A stretch of DNA of 40,155 nt from Thermococcus sp. (lineage in GTDB: Archaea > Methanobacteriota_B > Thermococci > Thermococcales > Thermococcaceae). Made by a program: the position numbers and the translations under genes. The notes under the pieces were generated by a model, which had not been told where the DNA came from, did not search any database, and saw only the letters and a program-made list of their open reading frames with translations. The stretch lies in the NCBI RefSeq assembly GCF_027012695.1, contig NZ_JALUYR010000029.1, positions 1 through 40,155 of the forward strand, read 5' to 3'. Positions 7,740-15,173 of this stretch are shown here, piece after piece (the first letter of the stretch is position 1; each line of letters begins with the position of its first letter).

Positions 7740-8035
7740 CTCCTCTTCCACTCCCTCGCCATTTTCTCAATTTCTCCCCGCACCCTTTCCCTATCAGCCT
7801 TATCAACGACGAGAAAAACCTCCTGAACGGAACCATCGCTCTTTGCTATGAGCTTTAGGCCGGTCTTCGTCTCGCGGGAGACCCGTATCTCGAAGCCCCT
7901 TGAATCGCTGGCGTAAATCCTGCCAGGGATTACCTTCTTAACCCCGGAAATCCGGGCCATCTCCTCAAGAGGTTTCTCGAGTCCCTTGAGAAAGCGATGC
8001 TCCCGCTTCACCCCTTTCTTGAAATGCCTCGGCAT
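7736..8035 (-). CDS. DUF2103 family protein
   Basis: A 99-residue basic protein matching, from memory, the DUF2103 family (predicted metal-binding, archaea and cyanobacteria). Seen features are an N-terminal H-x-K-K...KREHRFLKGLE, then PGRIYASDSRGFEIRV and ETKTGLKLIAKSDGSVQEVFLV, which is the family's core. Function is unknown. It is last of a minus-strand group behind arcS. No good ribosome-binding site precedes the ATG at 8035, but a TATA-like TTTTAAAC (about 8055-8063) lies 20-25 bases upstream, so it may be transcribed as a leaderless message from a promoter inside the end of arcS. Confidence 0.72.
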   Translation of the reverse strand: MPRHFKKGVKREHRFLKGLEKPLEEMARISGVKKVIPGRIYASDSRGFEIRVSRETKTGLKLIAKSDGSVQEVFLVVDKADRERVRGEIEKMAREWKRS

Positions 8036-8064
8036 GAAGAAAAGTTGGAGGGAAAGTTTAAAAG

Positions 8065-9771
8065 TTAAGCCCTCTTCCTCACCTTAACGGCGACGCCCTT
8101 CTTAGAGCGAACCATCTCCTCTCCAGACAGAACGGCCTTTCCAACGCCGACAACCTTCTCGTCCCTCACGACGCCGACTATGTCGTCGGGCCTTATTTTC
8201 TCGTCGGCCTCGTTGATTCCGACGGCAAAGACGTCACCGCGAAGGTCGAAATCAATCCTCACCCAGTAGGCTTTGAGAGTGTCATAGATGCGCTGCATGC
8301 CGAAGGGAGTGACGCTTATGACCCCCTCCCTGAAGGTTCCTGTCTGCTGGTTTTCGGCAAAGATGCGGAGCATCTTAGAACCTTTGACGTGGCCGTTGTC
8401 GGGAAGAACGGCCTCTCCTGCTCCTGCACCGAAGTAGAAGTCGAAGACCTTCCTTATGTTCTCGAAATAGCGGTAGATTCTGTCTTCTTTTGTTCCCTCA
8501 AGCTGGAACTCCTTAAGCGTCTCCTTGAGCGATTCGAGGCTCTCCCTGCTCGTTGTGCCTTTCTCAACGCGGGTGAAGATTATTTCCCTTCCGGTCATCT
8601 CGGAGGCGAGCTTCGCGATTTCAACGTAGGCCTCGTCGAGGTGGGCTATGATCGGAACGTCCTTCGGGTACTTCTCAAGGGTTTTTGCCAAAAGCTCGGC
8701 AGCCGGCTTTATCTCCTCCTCGCTCCAGTGACCGGTGACGACTATGTCGTATTTAGCCAACCACTCCCACTCCCTTGGAACGACGCCGAAGGGGGAAGTT
8801 AGTATAAGCTCGTGGACTCTGCTTATTCCTGAACCGAGGGCCTCTTTTACCGCCCTCCGATAGAGGGTGTGGGAGCGGGAGAAGGAGTAGGGCTTTTTGG
8901 CTGAACAGGGAAAGAGAAGCACTAACTCGGTGTTCTTCGGTGGAGTAAAGCGCTCGATAACGCGCTCGTGCCAGCGTTTAACCTCTGGCCGTCTAATCGA
9001 GGCGTTGCTTATGAAGTAGACCGTCTCCTTTTGTATGGGCGTGTATTTTTCCAGGTAATCGGAATGCTCAATGTCAGCTATGCGGAGTATTCCGGCGTGA
9101 TATTGGGTGTAAAAGAAGTTCTCCACCAGATAGCGGAGCTTTCCTTCCTCCAAGGCCTTCCTAACGAGCAAAATCGTCTCCCTTGCGAAGTCCAGCGAGT
9201 TCGGCTCTTTACTCCAGAGGAAGGGGCTGTACTGGGTGAAGCCCTTCCCCTCGAAGTCGTAGAGCTTCAGCGAGCGCGTTTCAAAGGCATCAATGCCGAG
9301 GTAAACGGCGAGTGGATAGAAGAAGGGCTCCAAATCGGCTATTATCATGACGTTGGGGAATCTCTCGCGAATCTCGCGGAGGATTTTAACGAAATAGCGG
9401 TACTCCTTGACGAGGATTTTGGAGTTACCGAGGTAAACTGCCTCGAAGTTGTATCTTTCGATTATCTTAAAGAACTCCCCCAGGTATTCGGTTCTCCTTA
9501 AAGCCGGCAGGTAGAAGGCGTTAAAGCCCCCGTAATCTACACTCCGAAGTCTTTCAAGGGCCTTCTCCACCACTTCAGCCGGCGTGTAAAAGCCGAGCGG
9601 GATGGATGGGGCTAAATTGAAGTCGTAGTCACCCGGTTTCTCAGGGTGAAAGAAGGAGTTGAAAGGCGAGAGCGTGAAATCAACCCCTGCTAAAGCGGGC
9701 GTTCTGAAGGAGTACCCTTCAAGCCTGACTAGGCCCAGCCTTCCCGGGCCCTCGTGTCTTATAATCTCCAT
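8065..9771 (-). CDS. arcS: Archaeosine synthase ArcS
   Basis: A 568-residue homologue of the TGT-like archaeosine synthase (TgtA2/ArcS). In archaea this enzyme works on preQ0 at position 15 of the tRNA D-loop on the path to archaeosine; in Thermococcus it has been reported to attach lysine, with a radical SAM partner (RaSEA) completing the conversion. The diagnostic motif PCSAKKPYSFSRSH lies in the middle of the protein. The N-terminal half has a TGT-like barrel (FAREtILLVRKALEEG), and the C-terminus is a PUA-type RNA-binding domain (KAYWVRIDFDLRGDVFAVGI, IRPDDIVGVV). I prefer the second of two adjacent ATGs (9771), which leaves 6 bases after GAGGTC. The upstream coiled-coil gene ends 9 bases before it, suggesting an operon. 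No RaSEA gene is in the window. Confidence 0.9.
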   Translation of the reverse strand: MEIIRHEGPGRLGLVRLEGYSFRTPALAGVDFTLSPFNSFFHPEKPGDYDFNLAPSIPLGFYTPAEVVEKALERLRSVDYGGFNAFYLPALRRTEYLGEFFKIIERYNFEAVYLGNSKILVKEYRYFVKILREIRERFPNVMIIADLEPFFYPLAVYLGIDAFETRSLKLYDFEGKGFTQYSPFLWSKEPNSLDFARETILLVRKALEEGKLRYLVENFFYTQYHAGILRIADIEHSDYLEKYTPIQKETVYFISNASIRRPEVKRWHERVIERFTPPKNTELVLLFPCSAKKPYSFSRSHTLYRRAVKEALGSGISRVHELILTSPFGVVPREWEWLAKYDIVVTGHWSEEEIKPAAELLAKTLEKYPKDVPIIAHLDEAYVEIAKLASEMTGREIIFTRVEKGTTSRESLESLKETLKEFQLEGTKEDRIYRYFENIRKVFDFYFGAGAGEAVLPDNGHVKGSKMLRIFAENQQTGTFREGVISVTPFGMQRIYDTLKAYWVRIDFDLRGDVFAVGINEADEKIRPDDIVGVVRDEKVVGVGKAVLSGEEMVRSKKGVAVKVRKRA

Positions 9772-9780
9772 CATCAGACC

Positions 9781-10683
9781 TCAAACGAGGTTGTACCTCT
9801 GGAGGAGCAGCAGCTCGTCGAGGGTGAGCTTTTCGCCCCTCTTGAACTTTTCGAGAGCCTCGACGGCCTTCTCGAAGCTCGTGTCCTGTTTGGCGCGCAT
9901 CCTGGCAACGAGCCTGTAGGCGATGAGTTCCTTGTGCTTCTCGTCATATTCCCGTATCTTCCTCTCGATTGCGCGGAGCTCCTTCCGGACTTCCCTGACC
10001 CTGTCGCGGAGCTCGACGACCTTCTGGTGGTACTCATCGGCCTCTTTCTTGACCTCATCTGCCCTGTTGAAGGCCTGTATCATCTGCTCGTGGAACTGCT
10101 GGCTCTGGTTTGCCAGCTTCTGTATTTCAAGGCTTATGGCCCGTCTGGCCTTCTTAAGCTGATCAACCTTCTTCCTGGCCTCTACCAGCTTCTTGTGGAA
10201 GCGCTCGGCCTGCTGGATTATCTCGAGCTCTGTCGCGAGAACCTGTATCTGATCAACGATCTGCTTCTCCCTGTCGGGGGTGATATTCGGGTTTGTCTGA
10301 AGCTCCCACTCGAGCTTCTCTATCTTCTCCTGGATCTTTTCCGGGGGCATCTTGATCCTTCTGAGCTGGTTGTACTCGTCTCTCTTCGTTCTGTACTCGA
10401 GTATCTCCTGGTAGAGAAGGTCGAGTTTGGCGTTTATCTCCTCGCGGTTCTTCTTCAGCTCCTGGATCTGCTTGTTGATTTCATCCCGCCTGGCTTTATA
10501 CTCGCGCCCCTTCTGGCGGAGCTGCTGAACTTCTTTGTTCTTCTCGTCCCTCTTCTGAATCCAGGCCTGGAGCTCCTTCTCAAGCTCATCGAGTTTGGCC
10601 CTTATCTCTTTCCTCTCCTTTTCAAGGGCCTCCATCTCCCTCTTGATCCTCTTAATTTCCTCTGGGTCAACTTTCGTCTGCAT
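9781..10683 (-). CDS. COG1340-type archaeal coiled-coil protein
   Basis: A 300-residue protein that is almost entirely predicted coiled coil, dense in Glu, Lys, Arg and Gln heptads from about residue 5 to 250 (EEIKRIKREMEALEKERKEI and similar), with one break around residues 110-135 (KMPPEKIQEKIEKLEW, TNPNITPDREKQI). The C-terminal 45 residues (SFEKAVEALEKFKRGEKLTL) form a short helical cap ending LLLLQRYNLV. This matches the uncharacterised COG1340 family common in Thermococcales. It precedes arcS in the same direction with a 9-base gap. Role unknown; scaffolding or an RNA/ribosome-associated function would be guesses. Confidence 0.82.
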   Translation of the reverse strand: MQTKVDPEEIKRIKREMEALEKERKEIRAKLDELEKELQAWIQKRDEKNKEVQQLRQKGREYKARRDEINKQIQELKKNREEINAKLDLLYQEILEYRTKRDEYNQLRRIKMPPEKIQEKIEKLEWELQTNPNITPDREKQIVDQIQVLATELEIIQQAERFHKKLVEARKKVDQLKKARRAISLEIQKLANQSQQFHEQMIQAFNRADEVKKEADEYHQKVVELRDRVREVRKELRAIERKIREYDEKHKELIAYRLVARMRAKQDTSFEKAVEALEKFKRGEKLTLDELLLLQRYNLV

Positions 10684-10776
10684 CGCTCTTACCCCTCTCC
10701 CTTTTTAGAACAGTCTTTCTGCCCAAACATTCTGAACCCAGAAAGGGAAGAGCAAATAAAAACTTTTTGGCCCCCG

Positions 10777-11718
10777 TCAGCGGGTGACCTGGGTGCCGGT
10801 TTTTCCCTCGAGGGCCTCTACCGCCCTGTCAAGCGACGCAATAACAGCTCTCTCGCCGCCCCACTCGACGAAGCGCATTGCAGCTAAAACCTTCGGCCCC
10901 ATGCTGCCCCTCTTGAAATGGCCCTCCTCGTAATAGCGCCTCAGCTCGTCCACTGTGACCCTTTCGAGCCAGCGCTCGTTTTCCTTTCCATAGTTAATCG
11001 CCGCGCCGTTTACATCGGTCAGAATCATGAAGATGTCAGCATTCACCTCTTCCGCCAGTTTTTCTCCAGCTAAGTCCTTGTCTATGACTGCCTCAACTCC
11101 TTTGAGCTGGCCGTTCTCCTCCACAACCGGAACGCCGCCGCCACCGCTCGCTATAACGATGAAGCCCTTCTCAACGAGATCCTGAATGACCGGTGCCTCA
11201 ACGTGCCCCCTCGGGTCAGGACTTGGCACTACCCTTCTCCAGCCCCTTCCGGCGTCCTCAATAACCGTCCAGCCCTTCTCCTCCGCGAGCTTTTTGGCAG
11301 TTTCTTCGTCGTAGAAGGGGCCAACGGGCTTGCTGGGGTTCTGAAATGCCGGGTCGTTTTTATCAACTATCGTCTGGGTGACTATCGTAGCGACGGGCTT
11401 ATCTATTTCCCTCGCGCGAAGTTCATTCATCAAAGCCTGCTGAATCATGTAGCCTATCTGCCCCTGGGTCATCGCCCCGGCAACGTCCATCGGCTGGGCG
11501 GGAATGCCATAGACCTGCTGACCCGCGTCCATCTGGAGGAGCAAAGCCCCCACCTGGGGACCGTTGCCGTGGGTTATGACAACCTCATAACCTTTTTCGA
11601 TTATATCGGCTATCTGCCTGGCCGTTTTTCGGACGTTCTCCATCTGCTCCTCGTAGGTTCCCTTTTGACCGCGCTGGAGGATTGCGTTACCGCCAAGGGC
11701 TATAACGACCCTCTTCAT
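10777..11718 (-). CDS. arcC: Carbamate kinase
   Basis: A 313-residue carbamate kinase of the amino acid kinase superfamily. Visible motifs are the N-terminal IALGGNAIL, the [10 protein letters not shown] loop, [10 protein letters not shown], and the nucleotide-binding region [27 protein letters not shown]. The enzyme interconverts carbamoyl phosphate and ADP with carbamate and ATP; the Pyrococcus enzyme has also been discussed as a carbamoyl phosphate supplier. Length is usual for the family. The ATG follows GGGGTGAGG closely, and a TATA-like box (CATTTTTATTTCC read on the minus strand) lies about 40 bases upstream. It is transcribed alone or ahead of the coiled-coil gene across a 93-base gap. 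Confidence 0.93.
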   Translation of the reverse strand: MKRVVIALGGNAILQRGQKGTYEEQMENVRKTARQIADIIEKGYEVVITHGNGPQVGALLLQMDAGQQVYGIPAQPMDVAGAMTQGQIGYMIQQALMNELRAREIDKPVATIVTQTIVDKNDPAFQNPSKPVGPFYDEETAKKLAEEKGWTVIEDAGRGWRRVVPSPDPRGHVEAPVIQDLVEKGFIVIASGGGGVPVVEENGQLKGVEAVIDKDLAGEKLAEEVNADIFMILTDVNGAAINYGKENERWLERVTVDELRRYYEEGHFKRGSMGPKVLAAMRFVEWGGERAVIASLDRAVEALEGKTGTQVTR

Positions 11719-11839
11719 ATCCTCACCCCGGGAAAGGTGGATCAGAAACTGGAAATAAAAATGTTCGTTAGGTATAGGGGATGTCTATCTGAAAAAGGTT
11801 CGGTGGTTCCAAGGGTGACTCGACAAAAGTAAAGAAGAA

Positions 11840-13102
11840 CTAGGGGTACCATCCCGAGAAACTGCCAAGGCCGAGTCTTTCAAGGGTCTTCATGACGCCC
11901 AGGGCAATGCCCTCGACCTCTATTCCACCGGGAGGCCTGTAGGCGTCACCGACGATGTGAACATCCGGGATTGGGAAGTCCTCCACAGTCTGCCCGCTGG
12001 CGACCCTGTTGACCGGGTTTCCGTCGAGGTATGTCTGGATGAGAAGAATCTCCCCTTCCCCGTCAAGGTTCGGGAAGATTTTGTAGATATCCTCAATCCC
12101 CTTCTTCCGTTCGGCCTTAACGTTCCTTGACTGAAGGGCGTGGTGGAGCATGAGGAGGGTGTATCCTTCTGGAGCCAGCTCGGGAGAAACGCTGGAGGGC
12201 TCGTTGTAGCCGTTTATCCTCTCGGTGTCGAGGGTGAAGACTACGGTGTTGCCTATCCTGGGTTTACCCTTTAATGCCACGTTGTACTTTATACCCTCGC
12301 TCGGCCTTAGCGAGTCAACTTTCTTCAGGTATTCGCGGTCGAAGTTCCTCCTTCCAATTAGCTCGACGGTCTCTTTTATTCCAACGTTGGAAATCAGGAC
12401 ATCGAAGGAGAACTCCTCGCCGTCGGCAGTTATAACTTTCTTGGAATCAACATCAATTTCGACGGCTTTTTTCCGGGTTAGTATTTTACCCCCGCTCCGC
12501 TCGACGATTCGGGCGAGTTCACCAGTGATTGCACTGCAACCGCCCTTAACGAGGCCCGGCCCTCCCCACTTCAGAGCGGCCTTGATTTCTCTCGCCAGTT
12601 CCCCTGCAGGAACGTCCAAGACACTGTCGGCCCAGCCGAGGAAGCTTTTTATGAAGAGGTCAACGAACTCATTGTCACCGATTTTCTCCTTCAGCCACTC
12701 GCGCCCGCTCATCTCGGCCTCTTCACCCTCCGGGAGTTTCCCGCGCTTCACATCTAGGAGGAGCTTTGTCGCCCTCGCCTTTTCGGTAAAGCTCAGGTAC
12801 TTCCAGCCTTCCCTGTAGTGGAGGGTTTTGCCATCGTAGAATATCATGCCCTTCGGGTTTGAGTTCATTATCCGAACGTTTGCACCGAGGAGTTTGAGAA
12901 GGTAAGCAAGAGGCCCGTCCTCACCGTGGGGGAGCATGTGGAAGGCCCCCGTCGAGAGATCGAAGCCTTTGTAGTTTAGATTCGTGAAGCGGCCACCAAC
13001 GTAGGGAGCCTTTTCGAAGACGATAACTTCATAGTCGTTCTTAGTAAGGAAGGAGGAGGTCAAAAGCCCGCCTATTCCAGAACCTATGACGACTGCCTTC
13101 AT
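11840..13102 (-). CDS. FAD-dependent oxidoreductase, phytoene desaturase-like
   Basis: A 420-residue flavoprotein of the COG1233 phytoene dehydrogenase/NAD(P)-binding amine-oxidase-like group. The N-terminus has the dinucleotide fold GSGIGGLLTS followed by the acidic VFEKAPYVGGRF, and the C-terminus has the second FAD contact DVHIVGDAYRPPGGIEVEG. The middle (SGREWLKEKIGDNEFVDLF, GGCSAITGELARIVERSGG) is typical of the family. Substrate is unknown: candidates are isoprenoid lipids or prenyl chains, given archaeal lipid chemistry, but this is only inference. It diverges from the secreted cassette starting at 13334 across a 231-base region with palindromes. Confidence 0.85.
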   Translation of the reverse strand: MKAVVIGSGIGGLLTSSFLTKNDYEVIVFEKAPYVGGRFTNLNYKGFDLSTGAFHMLPHGEDGPLAYLLKLLGANVRIMNSNPKGMIFYDGKTLHYREGWKYLSFTEKARATKLLLDVKRGKLPEGEEAEMSGREWLKEKIGDNEFVDLFIKSFLGWADSVLDVPAGELAREIKAALKWGGPGLVKGGCSAITGELARIVERSGGKILTRKKAVEIDVDSKKVITADGEEFSFDVLISNVGIKETVELIGRRNFDREYLKKVDSLRPSEGIKYNVALKGKPRIGNTVVFTLDTERINGYNEPSSVSPELAPEGYTLLMLHHALQSRNVKAERKKGIEDIYKIFPNLDGEGEILLIQTYLDGNPVNRVASGQTVEDFPIPDVHIVGDAYRPPGGIEVEGIALGVMKTLERLGLGSFSGWYP

Positions 13103-13333
13103 CGTACCACCTGAAGGGATGATATGGAGGGGAATTATAAGGGTTTGGCCGTTGCATGACCATGCAACTCTTTTACTCGGGTTTCTTTTGATTCATTCTA
13201 AGAGGAAAATTTGGGTTAGAATAAATTTATACTCGAAAAAAAAAGGAAGAATTTTTACTTAAAGTAAAAGGAAAAGAGTATAAAGACAAATTTATAATTG
13301 GCATTGCAGACAACGTCACGGAGGTGAAACCCC
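13103..13333. promoter_or_regulatory. AT-rich divergent region with two palindromes
   Basis: Between the FAD oxidoreductase and the second secreted cassette lies a strongly AT-rich stretch. It contains GTTGCATG-AC-CATGCAAC (13151-13168), a perfect 8-base inverted repeat, and TTTACTT-A-AAGTAAA (about 13254-13268), a second perfect inverted repeat. A TATA box (AAATTTATAAT, about 13288-13298) is set about 40 bases before the ATG at 13334, and GGAGGTGA (13320-13327) is a near-perfect ribosome-binding site. The palindromes sit upstream of the TATA box of the plus-strand cassette, which suits operator or activator sites; the binding protein is unknown. Confidence 0.55.
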
Positions 13334-14110
13334 ATGAAGTGGAAGGGCTTGATGGCGATCCTAATGGGATTGGCCATCGTTTTATCAATGCCTGTTTCAG
13401 CATCTCAGGAGATAGTCAGTAGCGACTATTCTTATGGGAGCAATGGGATAATGAAGCTGGCCGGTGCCCTCTACAAGGATACCGGTGAGCTTGATCCAAG
13501 CCATGATTACTATGCAGTCAAGATTACCACAGAGGACATAAAATACAGAAACGATGGATGGGTAGGTCCGATGTACATCTATGTTGACGTTGCTGTTCTT
13601 CCAAAAAGCGCTGCAGAGGTTCCCGCAAACCATGTTCCCAAGAGCGGAACGAAGTTTTCCCAGCATTCTGTATCGTTTAGCTACGAAGGCATTGGATTCA
13701 ACGTCCTTATACCCAGAGCCTTCGTATCGTACTGGGAAAAGAATGATTGGGCCCATCATTTCGTCTGGGAAGTCAGTGGAACTAAACCTTCCTTTGTAGG
13801 CTGGTGGTTTGTTTTCGATGACTACGCAGAGTTCGCCGTTGGGTTCAGAGTGCCCCAGAATTCCAATGTATACACTGCAACATACGCATATGGGGACTGG
13901 TACAAGTTCTATGGGGTAGTATTTAAGAAGATTGGCTCGGATAGTGCAGTAATAGGAATGAGTTACTCTCCAGTGGGATATCCTACATATTCCGAAGTTA
14001 ACAGCCTTAAGTATCAGCTTCTAATCCACGACAGGAACATAAGCGGCCTTCCTGAAAGAATGAAGGCAAGTCCAGAAACTCAGAAATTGGCTGGACTTCA
14101 CGAGAGGTGA
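13334..14110 (+). CDS. Secreted protein of unknown family
   Basis: A 258-residue protein with a Sec signal peptide (KGLMAILMGLAIVLSM, cut near Ala24) and no other membrane segment, so it is probably released or retained by partners. The mature part has no Cys but is very rich in Tyr, Trp and Phe (VSYWEKNDWAHHFVWEV, GWWFVFDDYAEFAVGF, YAYGDWYKFYGVVF). I know no matching family. It leads a three-gene cassette with two membrane proteins, arranged like the first part of the operon at 1844. The start has an excellent GGAGGTGA and a TATA box. G+C is low for the window (28 of 60 in 13681-13740), as in the first cassette. Confidence 0.72.
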   Translation: MKWKGLMAILMGLAIVLSMPVSASQEIVSSDYSYGSNGIMKLAGALYKDTGELDPSHDYYAVKITTEDIKYRNDGWVGPMYIYVDVAVLPKSAAEVPANHVPKSGTKFSQHSVSFSYEGIGFNVLIPRAFVSYWEKNDWAHHFVWEVSGTKPSFVGWWFVFDDYAEFAVGFRVPQNSNVYTATYAYGDWYKFYGVVFKKIGSDSAVIGMSYSPVGYPTYSEVNSLKYQLLIHDRNISGLPERMKASPETQKLAGLHER

Positions 14111-14115
14111 TTCTG

Positions 14116-14532
14116 GTGTTCTTTTATTTGCTTTTTGCCTTTTTGGTCGGCATTACAAATGGGATAGTCCTGCTAATCCTCGGTTTAACCGGAACATTGG
14201 TTTCGCTCTTAAAGCCCCCCACGCTTAGAAAAAAGATTGTATCCCTTGTTTTTGTTCTATCCCTGCTGTCCCTAAGGATGGTCTATGTTTCCGATGATAT
14301 AACGTTGCCCCATCTTCTACTCGCTTTTATGGCGCCCATTGTTTATGTAATAGTTGGAGTTGAAAGTGTAGAAACCACGAGGACGTTTACAGTTGGACTT
14401 TTTGTCTTTACCGTAGTTTCCACTATCAGTTCGGGGTCATATATTCCCACACTGCTAATATCGGCGCCCCCACTCCTTGGACTCCTTATCCTTTATGGGG
14501 CTGAAACAATGACTGGAGGGAGTAGGGAATGA
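14116..14532 (+). CDS. Small polytopic membrane protein
   Basis: A 138-residue, very hydrophobic protein with about four or five membrane helices (FYLLFAFLVGITNGIVLLIL, KIVSLVFVLSLLSLRMVYV, LLLAFMAPIVYVIVGV, FTVGLFVFTVVSTIS, LLISAPPLLGLLILYG). No family recognised. I choose the GTG at 14116, 4 bases after GAGGTGAT (14104-14111), over the GTG at 14107, which overlaps that site. The preceding stop lies within the ribosome-binding site, so it is coupled to the secreted protein upstream. It could anchor, process or confer tolerance to that protein; this is inference from position only. Confidence 0.6.
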   Translation: MFFYLLFAFLVGITNGIVLLILGLTGTLVSLLKPPTLRKKIVSLVFVLSLLSLRMVYVSDDITLPHLLLAFMAPIVYVIVGVESVETTRTFTVGLFVFTVVSTISSGSYIPTLLISAPPLLGLLILYGAETMTGGSRE

Positions 14533-15146
14533 TCAGGAAAAAACTGATTGGATTGTTTTTGTTGGGAGTGATGATGGTATCGGGTTATGGGATTTGCGGA
14601 GATAACACCAGTGTTACCCTATTGGCCACGGTAAACGAGAACTGGACACAGTTCAATTTAACTCCCGGGGACGTTATGATAATACAGGTTTTAAACGTCA
14701 GCACAGCCAACGTAACGTTCATCAGAGGGCCGGGAATCCTTGTGTCTCCGATCGGAGGAAAGTATCCAGCTCTAGCTCCTATAGTGACACTCTACTTTGA
14801 CCTCAACGGTAGCGTTTATGCGTTCTTCCCCTCAAAAACCCTCAGCCTGGGTGACTGGAAAAAGGGAGGGAACATTACCCTCATATTAACCGGGAGGAAA
14901 ATCACGCTAAAAAACGGGGACATCCTTCAATCGTTCGAAGCACCAACCGAAATTGAACCCGTTCACTACATAACAGTCAGGACAACCTCACGGATGATGA
15001 ACGCCACCCTTAAAATTGAAAAATTCAGTCTTTTTGACAAAAAGCCCCAAACAACCGGTAATACACTCACTTCAATGAGCTTTCTTTACTTCCTCTTGAC
15101 AATCGGTGTGGGAATCCTAGCCCTCATTATCTACAGGAAAAAGTAA
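14529..15146 (+). CDS. Type I membrane protein of unknown function
   Basis: A 205-residue protein with a signal peptide (KKLIGLFLLGVMMVSGYG), an extracellular beta-rich domain with many Asn-X-Ser/Thr sequons, and a C-terminal transmembrane helix (FLYFLLTIGVGILALIIY) with tail RKK. A single Cys near the cleavage site (GYGICGDN) could be a lipid attachment site or merely chance. The architecture matches the membrane-anchored surface proteins of the operon at 1844, although I see no clear sequence similarity. It overlaps the previous gene by 4 bases (ATGA) and ends the cassette. Confidence 0.65.
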   Translation: MIRKKLIGLFLLGVMMVSGYGICGDNTSVTLLATVNENWTQFNLTPGDVMIIQVLNVSTANVTFIRGPGILVSPIGGKYPALAPIVTLYFDLNGSVYAFFPSKTLSLGDWKKGGNITLILTGRKITLKNGDILQSFEAPTEIEPVHYITVRTTSRMMNATLKIEKFSLFDKKPQTTGNTLTSMSFLYFLLTIGVGILALIIYRKK

Positions 15147-15173
15147 AGAATTCTCAGCGCCCTTTTTATTGAT

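Noticed and set aside
9754..10887. A 377-codon plus-strand frame, very Leu-rich
   Set aside because: It is the antisense of the coiled-coil and carbamate kinase genes; the Leu excess mirrors Glu/Lys codons on the other strand and there is no ribosome-binding site.
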